Origin: Adlercreutzia muris
GTDB taxonomy: Bacteria > Actinomycetota > Coriobacteriia > Coriobacteriales > Eggerthellaceae
Assembly (NCBI RefSeq): GCF_008831045.1
Contig: NZ_WAJS01000008.1
Coordinates: forward strand, 1-64,000
Direction: 5' to 3'
Length of the DNA: 64,000 bases
The notes under the pieces are model-generated. The model searched no databases, had not been told where the DNA came from, and worked only from the letters and a program-made list of their open reading frames with translations. This document shows positions 50,902 through 61,457 of the stretch, piece by piece; position 1 is the stretch's first letter; the number at the start of each line of letters is the position of its first letter. The position numbers and the translations under genes are program-made.

Positions 50902-52023
50902 ATGCTCTTCGATGTGTACGGCCCCAACGCCGCCTACCAATGGCTCGGCCTCGCCCTCGTTCTTGTCCTGCTCATCCTGCTGAACGAGTTCGCCCGCCGC
51001 ACCAAGTTCGGCGGATGCTTCATGTTCTTCGGCGTGTGCGGCGCCATGACCGTCTACTGCCTCGCCGTGGAGATCGGCGCGGCGGCCGGCGCCGAATGGG
51101 CGCTTACCAACCCCACCCACACCGACATGAACAGCTGGTTCCACTATGCCAAGGTGTATGCTGCCACCGCCGGCTGCATCGGCTTCATGATGCTCAAGTA
51201 CTCCTGGGGCAAAATCGGCCGCTCCCACTGGTTCAAGGCCTTCCCCTTCGTCATCGTGGCCATCAACATCCTCATCGCCGTGGTGAGCGACTTCGAGAGC
51301 GCGTTTCGCGCTTGGGGCACCACCTGGGTGTCCACCGAGGGCGTCACGCTCTACGGCGGCTGGCACAACGTGTTCAACGGCATCGCCGGCCTGCTTAATA
51401 TCGCCTGCATGACCGGCTGGTTCGGCATCTACATCTCCAAGAAGCGCCAGGACATGCTATGGCCCGATATGACCTGGGTGTTCATCATCGCCTACGATCT
51501 GTGGAACTTCTGCTACACCTACAACTGCCTGCCCACCCACTCCTGGTACTGCGGCGTGGCCCTGCTGCTGGCGCCGACCATCGCCGGGCTTCTGTGGAAC
51601 AAGGGCGGCTGGATCCAGAACCGCGCCTTCACCTTGTCCATGTGGTGCATGTTCTGCCAAATGGTGCCGATGTTCGCCAACGACTCCATCTTCGCGGCTA
51701 ACTCCGTGAACAACCCCAACGTGAACCTCGCGGTGTCGCTCATCGCGCTCCTCGCGAACGTCGCCGCCCTGGCCTACATCATGTACCGCGCCAAGAAGCT
51801 GGGCGTGAACCCCTACAAGCAGGAAGTGTTCGTGGGCACCAAGGACTTCCAGAAGGCCATGGAGCGCCGCGCCGATACCCCCTACCTGCTTGAGACCGAG
51901 CCCGCCAGCGCCACGGCGGCCGAGATCGCCGAGATGGTGGCCTACAACGACCTGCCCGCCGAGGGCACCCCGGGATACGTGTACGTGGCCGTGGAGAAGA
52001 TCGACACCCCGCAGCGCAAGTAG
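50902..52023 (+). CDS. DUF5692-type multi-pass membrane protein
   Basis: 373 residues, about nine hydrophobic helices rich in aromatic residues (LGLALVLVLLILLNEFAR, FGGCFMFFGVCGAMTVYCL, YDLWNFCYTYNCLPTHSWY, FTLSMWCMFCQMVPMFAND), then a ~75-residue soluble tail. Ribosome site AAGGAGG lies eight bases before the ATG. I assign it to the DUF5692 family from memory of the sequence style, without a search. The recurrent Cys, Tyr and Trp in helices are unusual. It is divergent from the flavin reductase genes. Function unknown. Confidence 0.7.
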   Translation: MLFDVYGPNAAYQWLGLALVLVLLILLNEFARRTKFGGCFMFFGVCGAMTVYCLAVEIGAAAGAEWALTNPTHTDMNSWFHYAKVYAATAGCIGFMMLKYSWGKIGRSHWFKAFPFVIVAINILIAVVSDFESAFRAWGTTWVSTEGVTLYGGWHNVFNGIAGLLNIACMTGWFGIYISKKRQDMLWPDMTWVFIIAYDLWNFCYTYNCLPTHSWYCGVALLLAPTIAGLLWNKGGWIQNRAFTLSMWCMFCQMVPMFANDSIFAANSVNNPNVNLAVSLIALLANVAALAYIMYRAKKLGVNPYKQEVFVGTKDFQKAMERRADTPYLLETEPASATAAEIAEMVAYNDLPAEGTPGYVYVAVEKIDTPQRK

Positions 52024-52155
52024 CCGCTCCTCCCAGCCGCTTCCATCCCCATGCCGAGGGTCCGCGACGTTCGCCGTCGCGGGCCCTCGCTGTTCAGGAG
52101 CCCTCGTCACCGAAGGAAACCGCTCCTTCCTGCCAGGCACTCGACCGCTAAGAGA

Positions 52156-52193
52156 GCGCCTCCGGAGGAGCCGGGGCGCTTCTCCGGAGGCGC
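52156..52193 (+). terminator. Terminator of the DUF5692-type gene
   Basis: Stem GCGCCTCCGGA/TCCGGAGGCGC, extended imperfectly inward, then CCCTTTCCC. It lies 132 bases past the stop. Confidence 0.75.
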
Positions 52194-52212
52194 CCCTTTC
52201 CCACCCGACAGG

Positions 52213-53211
52213 CTAGCGGGACGCCATCCCCTTCGTCGCGAAGCAGATGGCGTCCAAGATGAGCTGCGCCGCATAGAGGGAAGTCTGGTTCGCCCAGTCA
52301 TAGGGCGGCGATACCTCGCACACATCTAATCCGACGATGGGGCCCCGCGCCGCCACGGCACGGATGATCTCTCGCACCTGGTCGTACAGAAGACCGCCTG
52401 GCTGGGGCGAGCCGGTACCAGGGCAGATGGAGGGAACGAGACCGTCGATATCCACGGTGATGTAGTAGCAGGGCGCCTGGGGAATGAGGGAGCAAGCCGC
52501 CTCCGCGCCGTCACGGTGCACCTGGGGCGCCGGCACGAGCACGCTATCCCACTGGCGCGCATCGGCGAAGGCGGTCGGTCTCGAACTGCCGAGCCCTCGC
52601 AGGCCGAACTGCACCATGGAGGTGATATGCGGCATCTCCGAGGCCCGCCGCATGGGCGAGCTGTGACTCTCCCGAAATTCACCGTAACTGTCCGTCCAAT
52701 CCAGGTGAGCGTCCACCTGCACCACGCACAGGTCACTGAAGCGGTCCAGCGCACGGAAGATGGGGGTGGGATGGGCGTGGCGTGGTCGCCGCCGATAACC
52801 ACCGGCACCGCTCCGAGATCAAGGACTTTTCGCACCGCCGCCTCCAAATTGCGGAAAGCCTGGTCGCCTCCGCAGGGACTCACGTCCACATCACCGCAGT
52901 CGACGATGATCTGCCCCTCGTCGAGGAACATCTCGTCGAGCACCGGACGTAAAGGCGCCGCAGTCCATCGGCGTAGACGGTGGAGGCATCGCGCACCGCC
53001 CGCGGCGCCATGCGAGCCCCCGAGCGCGCACTCGTTCCCAGATCGTAGGGAAACCCGAGAACGGCCACGTCGGCATCGCCCGGACGCAAGTCGTCCAAAC
53101 TCGGGCACAGCCGCGCCTTCATGAAGGTGGCGATGCCCGCAAAGGGCAGATCGAAGAAGTTGCCGGGGCGGTGGTGAAGGAAGTACTGGAATACCGCTCG
53201 TCAAAGGCCAT
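52213..53211 (-). pseudogene. Frameshifted agmatinase/arginase-family gene
   Basis: An agmatinase-like ureohydrolase in pieces over three frames. It starts MAFDERY (53211), shifts near 53190 to FQYFLHHRPGNFFDLPFAG and MKARLCPSLDDLRPGDADVA, shifts again near 52965 to RPVLDEMFLDEGQIIVDCGD and IGGDHATPIPP, and shifts a third time near 52760 to VQVDAHLDWTDSYGEFR and DIDGLVPSICPGTGSPQ. The metal-binding blocks GGDHAT, DAHLDW and DIDGL survive. Three separate frameshifts with no internal rearrangement point to a decaying gene, not an intact enzyme. Confidence 0.88.
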
Positions 53212-54008
53212 GGTGCCCTCGCTTTCCGCCCGTCGACATCGCCAGAGGGCCAGGTCGCACCTGACGGGACAAGGGCGGCCCACCCACCCATCATTGCCGG
53301 AGGAGCCCGTGCCTGACGGAGCGAAGGCAGACCCGCTGATCGAGCCGGCCCCATTGTAGCCCGCCACCACCGCGGGCACAAGCGGCCGCCCCGCGCAACG
53401 CCTCCCTTCCCCAGGCATCATCTTCAATGCATGAGCAACTTCTCAAGAATTTTGAGAAGTCGTGCCGTTGCATTCCCATATTTTCAGAAGTGTCACCCTG
53501 CGCGAGGAAGGGCGGTGAAAGCAGCAGCGGACGCAATCGATATCGTGCCCGATGCTCTGGCGCTGGTGGAGGATGTGTCAGCGGCCATCGCCCGCCGGGT
53601 TGGCCGGATTGAAATAAATATCGCTGAAAACGGCACAACGCCATGAGTTTTGAGAGAAGAGCAGGGTACGACCGCAACATATCCGATGACACTGCGACAG
53701 GAGGGCCCGTGTTTGGAGTTCGGCCTTTACTGGGCCTGGGTCATCGCGGCGTCCTGCAGCGGCGCGCTGGGCCCTTTGGCCCTAACGCCGCCTCGCCCAT
53801 TGACGCTATCTGGCTGCAGGGGCGAAAACAGAAGCGGGCGCGATCGACATCGCTCCCGCTTGGAAGCGGCTGCTGGGTTTTAGGGAGCCTGAGCCGGTTG
53901 CAATCATTGCGCATTGCCCGACTTTTGGCCAACATCGAGCGCGCGGACTGAGCACACGCTGGTCTTCGTGTGCCGCCATCGCTCGAACGGGCCATGGCGG
54001 GCAAGCGG
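53212..54008. other. Decayed intergenic region with a possible LuxR remnant
   Basis: No intact gene. A dyad ACTTCTCAA-5-TTGAGAAGT (53438-53460) stands out. On the plus strand around 53710-53770 the frame reads FGLYWAWVIAASCSGA, resembling the first membrane helix of Eggerthellaceae LuxR regulators, but it runs into a stop without the rest of the protein. It may be the leftover regulator of a lost neighbouring enzyme. Base composition is lower in GC than the flanks. Confidence 0.4.
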
Positions 54009-54200
54009 CTACTCGCCCTTCGCCTGCTGGTCGGCCACGGCTTCTTCCAGCAGCATGAGCTGGGCGGTGGCCTTCTTCGTACCGCGGAAGATGATGAGCA
54101 CGTAGGCGAGCAGGGCCACCCACAAAAGCGCATAGGCCGCGATGATATAGGGGGCCGAAGGCAGGATGGTGGAATAGATGTCAGCGAGAATGGGGTTCAT
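54009..54200 (-). CDS. ccmD: CcmD-like heme exporter small subunit
   Basis: 63 residues with one membrane helix (APYIIAAYALLWVALLAYVL) and a basic then charged helical tail (FRGTKKATAQLMLLEEAV). Its position directly after ccmC, 9 bases away, and its size fit CcmD, which releases heme-loaded CcmE from the ABC transporter. Confidence 0.75.
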   Translation of the reverse strand: MNPILADIYSTILPSAPYIIAAYALLWVALLAYVLIIFRGTKKATAQLMLLEEAVADQQAKGE

Positions 54201-54209
54201 GGCTATCTC

Positions 54210-54977
54210 CTAGCGTTCGTCGTCGAGGGTTTCCTTGAGCGCGTCAACGCGCTGGGTGAGGCGCACCTGATTGAAGCGGGCGCGGTACAGGGCGAAGCCC
54301 ACAAGCAGCATGCCGAGCGCGCACAGGCCCACGCACAGGCCCATCTCGGGGCTCATGCCGCCCTCGCGCAGCACCACCGGATGGATGGACGAGGGAATGA
54401 GCCGCGTGATCATGAAGCAGATGGGCACGTCGATGGTGGCGATGATGGCCACCACAGCGGCAAAGGTGGCGCGGCGCTCCGGCTCGTCCACCGAGCTTCT
54501 CAGCACGAAGTAGGCGATCACGATGAGCATGAGGATGAGGTAGGTGGTCAGGCGCGGCTCCCAGCTCCACCACACGCCCCACTCGAAGCGCGTCCACATC
54601 TCGCCGGTGATCATGGTGAGCACCACGAACAGCAGGGCGATTTCCAGGCAAATGCGCGAGCAGGTGTCGAAACGCCGGTTCTTCGTCATGAGGAAGCGCA
54701 CGGCGTAGTAACACCCGAAGCCCAGGGCAAGAAACGACGTGATGGCCACGGGCATATGGAAGTAGAAGATCTTCTGGGACAGGAGCATCTTCTGGGACAC
54801 CATCACGTCCCCGATGAGCTCGGCGCCGTTCACTGTGGCACCGCCCACGGGGGCCACGGTGAAGAACGCCATGAGGAACCCGATGGTGGTCAGCACCGCA
54901 CCCGCAATGAGCGCCGGCGCCACCAGCTTGTCGGGCCACTGCCCCGCCTCGGGCAGCTTCAACGTTTTATCAGTCAC
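54210..54977 (-). CDS. ccmC: Cytochrome c biogenesis protein CcmC
   Basis: Places heme on CcmE at the outer face of the membrane. 255 residues, six helices, with the tryptophan-rich heme-handling motif WGVWWSWEPRLTTYLIL and flanking His residues (FHMPVA; SSIHPVV). It lies between ccmB and ccmD. Confidence 0.94.
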   Translation of the reverse strand: MTDKTLKLPEAGQWPDKLVAPALIAGAVLTTIGFLMAFFTVAPVGGATVNGAELIGDVMVSQKMLLSQKIFYFHMPVAITSFLALGFGCYYAVRFLMTKNRRFDTCSRICLEIALLFVVLTMITGEMWTRFEWGVWWSWEPRLTTYLILMLIVIAYFVLRSSVDEPERRATFAAVVAIIATIDVPICFMITRLIPSSIHPVVLREGGMSPEMGLCVGLCALGMLLVGFALYRARFNQVRLTQRVDALKETLDDER

Positions 54978-55037
54978 TCGTTCTCCTCTCCAAAATTATT
55001 TCCCATAGTACCGGTTGAGCATAAGTCAGCGAGGTTG

Positions 55038-55127
55038 CGACAGGTGCCTGCAATTCGCTTGAAGAGCGGCTGAGCGGCCTTCGTGCCGCGAAGGTAAGCT
55101 CTGAGCGCGAAGGGCGGGTGCCTGTCG
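55038..55127. repeat. Nested palindrome between ccmB and ccmC
   Basis: CGACAGG (55038-55044) pairs with CCTGTCG (55121-55127). Inside, TTCGC/GCGAA, AGAGC/GCTCT and CCTTCG/CGAAGG also pair in order, giving one long interrupted stem. No gene. Possibly an mRNA-stabilising or attenuating element within the ccm operon, or a palindromic repeat element. Confidence 0.6.
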
Positions 55128-55152
55128 GAACCGCAGCATCAGGTCGTCTCCT

Positions 55153-56031
55153 TCAGTTGACCACGAAATCGTAGAGCACCCAGCTGGCAAGAATCATAAC
55201 CACATCGTAGCCAGCGCCGAGCGCCAGCGAGGTGAGAAATCCGTCGGCGAACACATCGCCGCCCACGAGCGCGCAGGTAGTGGCCGACACGCAGGCGTAC
55301 AGCAAGGGGAAGATCACGGGCACGAACAGCAGCGCCAGCATCACGTCCTTGCCGCGGGTGGCGGCGGTGATGGTGGACAGCATGGTGCCGATGCCGGCGA
55401 TGCCGATGCTGCCGAGCACGAGCGGCGCCACCAAAAGCCAGCCCGTCTCGGCCGGGGCCGCGAAGCTGGAGAAGAACACCCAGTACAGCGGCACGGCGAT
55501 CACTTCCACCAACACAAGGAACACCAAATTCGACGTCGCCTTGGCCAGAAAGATCACGCCGCGGTCGAGCGGCGCCAAAAGCAGGCCCTCCAAGCACCCG
55601 TTCTCGGTTTCCTTGGCGAACGAGCGGTTCAGGCCCAGAAGCGATGTGAACACCACGAGCGCCCACAGAAGGCCGCCGGACACTTCCAGAAACTCCGCCC
55701 CGGGACGGGCGAAGGACAGGGCCACGCCGAACACCACGATGACCAAGAAGGCGTAGATGCCCATGGACACCACCATGTCCTTGGTGCGGAACTCCGCCTT
55801 CAGGTCCTTGGCGAGCAGGGTCTTGTACTGCGTCCAGGTCGAGGGCGCCTGGCAGAGGGCGCTGCGCGTCCCTTCGCGCTCAGCCGCAGAAGACGCATCG
55901 GAGGACTCCGGGTGTTCCGATCGAGCGAGTTCCGCAGCGACTGAAACAGCCCGGTGGGCTGTTTCACCAAGCGAGGACTGTTTGAGCGAATCGGAATTCC
56001 CGGAGGCTTCCGTTCCGTGGCGATCCTCCAT
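55153..56031 (-). CDS. ccmB: Heme exporter subunit CcmB with repeat-derived N-terminus
   Basis: Membrane subunit of the CcmAB transporter. 292 residues against about 220 usual. CcmB homology begins near residue 67 (TQYKTLLAKDLKAEFRTKD) and shows six helices. Residues 11-41 (GNSDSLKQSSLGETAHRAV... to SEHP) are encoded by a hairpin repeat also found near 62.4 kb outside a gene. No ATG, GTG or TTG in frame occurs between the repeat and the CcmB core, so translation must pass through the repeat from the ATG at 56031, directly after the ccmA stop. Confidence 0.9.
   Translation of the reverse strand: MEDRHGTEASGNSDSLKQSSLGETAHRAVSVAAELARSEHPESSDASSAAEREGTRSALCQAPSTWTQYKTLLAKDLKAEFRTKDMVVSMGIYAFLVIVVFGVALSFARPGAEFLEVSGGLLWALVVFTSLLGLNRSFAKETENGCLEGLLLAPLDRGVIFLAKATSNLVFLVLVEVIAVPLYWVFFSSFAAPAETGWLLVAPLVLGSIGIAGIGTMLSTITAATRGKDVMLALLFVPVIFPLLYACVSATTCALVGGDVFADGFLTSLALGAGYDVVMILASWVLYDFVVN
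55911..56000. repeat. Hairpin repeat, copy A (inside ccmB)
   Basis: About 90 bases, closely similar to copy B (62402-62491). Central stem GAAACAGCCC/GGGCTGTTTC (55943-55965) with a 3-base loop; outer stem TTCCGAT/ATCGGAA. Compared with copy B, three inner and one outer base pairs differ with pairing preserved. Confidence 0.9.
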
Positions 56032-56741
<710 letters not shown>

Positions 56742-56745
<4 letters not shown>

Positions 56746-59108
56746 TTGCCCTCCCCCGCACCAGCCGCGCCAGCCTCGTCGGCGCCATCGCCAGCGGCGT
56801 CATCGGCGCCATCGGCAGCGGCCTCATCGGCCCCGGCGGCTGCATCCCCCTCGGCGTCCTCCACGAGGGCCACCTCCTCGGCCACGGTCGCCTCCACGAT
56901 ACCGGGGCGTTCGGCCGCAGCAGCCTCATCGGCAGCCTCGTCGGCAGTGGCAGCCTCGGCCGCCAGGACGCGGACCGGCTCGTCGTCGCCTTCATCGCCC
57001 TCGCGCCGTACCGCGCGCTTGGCGAACAGCGGGATGAGGCAGCCCACCATGAGCAGGCCGAAGCCCACCCACACCAGCGAGATGAGCGGGTTCACCCGCA
57101 CATCCATGGAGAAGTCGCCGTTCTCGTTCACGCCGCGGTACACCACGAACAGATCCTCCAGCGGGAAGCTGATGACGCTCGCCTCCAGTTTCTGCTGCTG
57201 GGTGGCGCCCACCACCTGCACGGCCGGGGCCACAGAACCCACGAAGGCGCCGTCGCGGTAGGCGTCGAAGTACACCGTGTACTTCACGTTGCCGTTGCCC
57301 AGCTCCTCGATGTTATTGCCTGTATACTGCAGCTCGAAGTCCTGAATGACGAAGGGCTCCACAGTGGCGTCCTCGTCCTCGCTGTAGGGCACATAGTCGG
57401 TCACCTCGGTCACGTACATGGACGACCCGATGAGGCCCACGAGGATGACGCCCATGGCCGCATGGGCCACCGAGCCGCCGAACAGGGACAGCCGCCGGCG
57501 CAGCGTGGCGCCGGTCACGCGCTTGAGAGCGCGCACGGCCATGAACAGGGCGTTGAAGACGAGCAGACTCGCCACGGCGAAGCCCACTACGGTCAGGCCG
57601 TTGTAGTAGGCCGGCGCCCCCTGCTCCAGCAGCCCCTCGGCCGTGGTGCCGCCCATGGCGATCATGGCGTTGTAGCTGGGCAGCAGGTACGTGGCGAAGT
57701 ACACCATCAGCACGACGAACAGCACGAGCGCGCACAGCCCCGGCACCCGGGCGGCGCGCCAGAAGGCCTTCTTGTCGGTGCGGCGCCAGCCCAGAAGTGG
57801 GCAGATGGCCAGCACGGCCAGGTACGCGATGCCAAGCGGCCGGGCAATGGCGTTGTAGGTGCCCGCCGACAGGGACTGGCCGCCGAAGGGCAGCCAGCTC
57901 GGCAGGGCCGAGGACACGGTCATGTAGGCCAGAAGCACCGCGAACACCACCATGATGAGGTTGTTCACGTAGTAGGCCGCCTCCTTCGACGCCATGGACT
58001 CGATGTCGTCATCGGCCGCATTGACCGCGCCGAAGCTCTTGCGGCGCACGATAAGGCCCACGATGCCGGCCAAAAGCGACAGCACGATGAGCGCCCCGAA
58101 CATCACGAGCGACACCGGGTCGCCCTCGAAGGCGTGCACCGACTGCACGAGGCCCGAGCGGGTGATGAAGGTGCCCAGCACCACGAAGCAGAAGGTGAGG
58201 CAGGCGCAGAACACGCTCCAGCGCTTGAAGGCGCCGCGCTGGCGATACACAGTGAAGGAGTGGATGAGGGCCACGCCCACAAGCCACGGCAGCAGGCTCG
58301 CGTTCTCCACCGGATCCCAGCCCCAGTAACCGCCCCAGCCGAGCACCACGTAGGCCCACACGGCGCCCAGGCCGATGCCGATGCCGAGCAAAAGCCAGGA
58401 GAACATGAGGTAGCCGGTGGAACGATTCACCCACAGGGCCGAATCGTCGTCCACGATAAGCGCCGCCACGGCGTAGGCGAAGGGCAGCGTGAGCCCCGCG
58501 TAGCCGATGAACAACGTGGGCGGGTGGATGGCCATGGCCCAGTGCTCCAAAAGCGCGTTCATGGAGCGCATGGAGGCAGCGGCGTTCAGGACGCCGTTCT
58601 CGGCGAAGTAGCGGGAATCGGTGGTCAGGAAGGGCATGTTGGCCTCGGAGAACAGCAGCACCGAGACGAACGCCGTCAGCACGAGCTGGGCGATGCACAG
58701 CGCCCCGTTATCGAGGGGACGCGTACCCCTGCGCGTGGCAAACACGAGCACGGAGTTGAACACGGCGATGAGCCACGCCCAGAACAGAAGCGACCCCTGG
58801 CGGCCGGCCCACAGGCCCGCCAGCTTGTAGAGCCAGGCGATGTCGGACACCGAGTTGGAGCGGTTGTCCAGCACGTACTGGATGGAGTTGTCGCCGGTGA
58901 AGAAGCACCACACGAGCACGGCGCAGCACACCGTGAGGGCCGCCGCCACGAGCACGGCGGCAAGGCGGCCGCCCCAGGCGAAGGTCTCGGAGCGCTCGAA
59001 GGAGCGCTTCTTGTACAGGATGTGGGCCACGCCCAGGCACAGCACCGAAATCACGCAGCCCGCGAAGGCTACCAAAAGGCCGAGCAGGCCGATCATCGAG
59101 ACACCCAT
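56742..59108 (-). CDS. ccmF: Heme lyase CcmF
   Basis: Joins heme from CcmE to apocytochromes. 788 residues with about fifteen helices. The heme-handling WWD motif is WGGYWGWDPVENASLLPWL; other blocks are GSLLFWAW and LEHWAMAIHPPTLFIGY. The C-terminus carries ~80 extra Ala/Glu/Asp-rich residues (AAEAATADEAADEAAAAERP), probably disordered and absent from standard CcmF. It lies three bases after ccmE. Confidence 0.95.
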
Positions 59109-59111
59109 GGC

Positions 59112-59780
59112 CTAGCCCTCCAATGCAACGTCGGTGGCGGCGAACTTGCCGTCGTCGGTCATGGCGCCGGTCAGCACCACGGTGGCGCCATCGGTCACCT
59201 CATCCGACAGGGCCCCATCGAAGGTGACGGGCAGCACGACGCTCTTGTCGCTGGACTCGGCCAGCACGAAACGGTCGCCCTGGCCCGCAGCGGTCAGGGT
59301 GCCCTCGGCCACGGTGCCGGTCACCTTCACCACTTTGCCGATCACCTCGTTGCCGTAACCGAGCAGCTGCGACACTTGAAGGGCGTTGTCGGCGTTCTCG
59401 TACTTCGAGGGGCACTTGGTGACCAAGTTGCTGCACTCCAGAACGCCGGCCTCGTTGATCTTGCCGGTGCAGATGGCGGTCACATCGTTGCCGAAGGTGG
59501 AGGAGGCGGCGCCGTCATAGCGCACCTCCAGATGGGTGGCGGGATCGCCCTCCGGGTCATAGATCTTGAAGGTGAGCACGTTGTCGGTGGTGGCGAAGGA
59601 ATCCTGCACCACGTTGCCCGATACCTGCACCTTCTGGCCCGCCTGGGGGTTCTCCGCCGCCTCGGCCACCGAAAGCGTGGTGGCGGCGGTGTTGCCGCCC
59701 ACAAAGGCGAGCACCAGGATGAGCACGATGACGATGACGCCGGAGACGGCGATCATCCTCTTCTTCATCTTCGCGTTCAT
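59112..59780 (-). CDS. ccmE: Heme chaperone CcmE, CxxxY type with extra domain
   Basis: Periplasmic heme carrier, 222 residues from MNAKMKKRMIAV (59780), with AGGAGG upstream. One membrane helix, then an OB-fold. The covalent heme site is CPSKY (Cys123, Tyr127), where the standard family has HxxxY. A C-terminal stretch of ~90 residues (VIGKVVKVTGTVAEGTL... to VALEG) looks like a second OB-fold. The Cys-type CcmE is known from some sulfate reducers, archaea and Gram-positive bacteria. Confidence 0.92.
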   Translation of the reverse strand: MNAKMKKRMIAVSGVIVIVLILVLAFVGGNTAATTLSVAEAAENPQAGQKVQVSGNVVQDSFATTDNVLTFKIYDPEGDPATHLEVRYDGAASSTFGNDVTAICTGKINEAGVLECSNLVTKCPSKYENADNALQVSQLLGYGNEVIGKVVKVTGTVAEGTLTAAGQGDRFVLAESSDKSVVLPVTFDGALSDEVTDGATVVLTGAMTDDGKFAATDVALEG

Positions 59781-59972
59781 AATCCTCCTGTTTCCGTCGA
59801 TGAGCCAGACCGGCCTCCCCGACGGTCTGAAAAATACCATCGGCCAGTATCGCCGAAACACGCGCGGGCGCGGGCGGGAACTCCGCCGAAACCAGCAGAT
59901 CAGCGCAAACGCAACATTTTCGCAATGGGCTGGGCGCGGCGGAGCCGCCCGGCCGCTGCCCCGCAAAAAGCA

Positions 59973-60003
59973 CCGGCGCGCACCGCTGAGGGATGCGCGC
60001 CGG
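59973..60003 (-). terminator. Terminator after nrfA
   Basis: CCGGCGCGCA/TGCGCGCCGG, 10-bp stem, followed on the minus strand by TGCTTTTTGC. It separates nrfA from the ccm genes. The remaining gap to ccmE holds no gene. Confidence 0.85.
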
Positions 60004-60054
60004 GCCGAAGCGCAGGAGGGAGGGTTCCCGCGCGAGTGGATGAATGAGCCGAAC

Positions 60055-61323
60055 CTAGGCGATGCCGAGCAGGGCGAAACCCTCTTCCAACTGGGCCTCG
60101 GCCTTGTCGAGGTTGGCGTGGGCGGCCTTATAGTTGTGGGCACCCTCGGAATTCTCCACCATCACATAGTCCCAGTAGAACTGCGCATGGCGCTGAATCT
60201 GCTGGGCTTGGGCCAGCTTGTCGGCATCCAGGCTGTCCTTCTGGGCGGCCAGCTCGTCGGTGTAGCGCTTGATGTCGGCGGCGATAGCGTGCTCGCGGTC
60301 GGTAACCTCCTTCTGCCAGCCGCGCACCTCGCCCGCGATGTCCTTGTGGCAGCTGCCGCACTGCTCCGTGATCGCGGGATTCTCCAAGGGGCTCACCAGC
60401 TCATGGGAGCTGTACTCGCCGTTTTCGTCGGAGACGGGGGCCATGTGGCAATCGGCGCAGCTGTAGCCCTGCTTGGCCATGGAAGACTGCTCGGCGCCGT
60501 AGATGGTCTCGAACTCGGGATGCTGGGCCTTGAGCATGGGCGCGCCGGTCTCGGGGTGCTCCCAATCCTTGAAGCCCATCTCGTCATAGTAGGCCAAGAT
60601 GGCCTCGGCGTCCATGGCCGCCAACCCCTCGTAGGGATTGCTCGTGGCCTTGGTGTCCGGATCGAAGTAGTACTCGTTGTGGCACTGGCCGCAGGTCTGG
60701 GCCTCCACGGGCACCTGCTCGGCATCGGAGCCCATGGCATGGGCGAAGTGCCGCTGGGTGACGACCACCTGGGTGGGGTCGTTCTCATGGCAGTTGTAGC
60801 AGCTGATGGGCTCGCTCATCTGCGCGAGCACCTCGGCGAAGGGGCGGGCGTAGGCCTCGTCGCCCTCGCTGTTCACCATGGCCGTGAACTGCGGCGTCTT
60901 GCAGGTGATGCAGTTGGCCAGGGTCTTGTCGTTCACGCGCGGCGTCTCCGAGATGGAACGCAGCGTGTAGCTGTGGGACGCGGCCTCGTCGTAGCCCTTG
61001 GCGAAGCCATAACCGGCGTACATGGTGGCCAGCTCCGGGTACTCTTCCAGGTAGTTCATCTTACCCTCGGGGCTGTTGGCCTCGTTGGCCTTGTAGGTGG
61101 CGTACTGGCCCGGGTAGATGTCCTTCCAGCTGTCGGCCAGCACGACGCCGAACTCGTCGGCCTCGGGGGTCTCGACCGGAGCGGCCACAGGCTCGGACGT
61201 ACCGGCACCTGTCGCGGGCTCCTGCGGGTTGCCGGATCCCGCGGGCGCGCAAGCGGCCAGGGCCGCCACCAACGCCACCGTGCCTACGGCCGTGGCAGCG
61301 ATGCGCATCGTCGACTTTCTCAT
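60055..61323 (-). CDS. nrfA: Pentaheme nitrite reductase NrfA (lipoprotein)
   Basis: Reduces nitrite to ammonium with six electrons. 422 residues: lipobox ALAAC (Cys25), active-site heme CITCK (138-142) with Lys as ligand, and four CxxCH motifs at 175-179, 211-215, 289-293 and 322-326. The family's YYFDP and KAQHPE segments flank the catalytic site. The lipid anchor replaces a membrane partner, and no nrfH is visible. AAAGGAGG precedes the ATG. It lies between napH and the ccm genes. Confidence 0.97.
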   Translation of the reverse strand: MRKSTMRIAATAVGTVALVAALAACAPAGSGNPQEPATGAGTSEPVAAPVETPEADEFGVVLADSWKDIYPGQYATYKANEANSPEGKMNYLEEYPELATMYAGYGFAKGYDEAASHSYTLRSISETPRVNDKTLANCITCKTPQFTAMVNSEGDEAYARPFAEVLAQMSEPISCYNCHENDPTQVVVTQRHFAHAMGSDAEQVPVEAQTCGQCHNEYYFDPDTKATSNPYEGLAAMDAEAILAYYDEMGFKDWEHPETGAPMLKAQHPEFETIYGAEQSSMAKQGYSCADCHMAPVSDENGEYSSHELVSPLENPAITEQCGSCHKDIAGEVRGWQKEVTDREHAIAADIKRYTDELAAQKDSLDADKLAQAQQIQRHAQFYWDYVMVENSEGAHNYKAAHANLDKAEAQLEEGFALLGIA

Positions 61324-61457
61324 GGTTCCCTCCTTTGATCGGCCGCGCTCATCGGCGCAGCTTCCGTTGACACGAGACTACCGCGAGGGGCCTCCCGCGA
61401 AAAGGGACGGTTCTCCGCTCATTGGTGGGGACGGAGCGAGGGCCAACCCGACGCTTC

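Noticed and set aside
53431-53646. 71-codon plus-strand frame in the decayed region
   Set aside because: No ribosome site and the start lies inside a palindrome; it looks like pseudogene debris.
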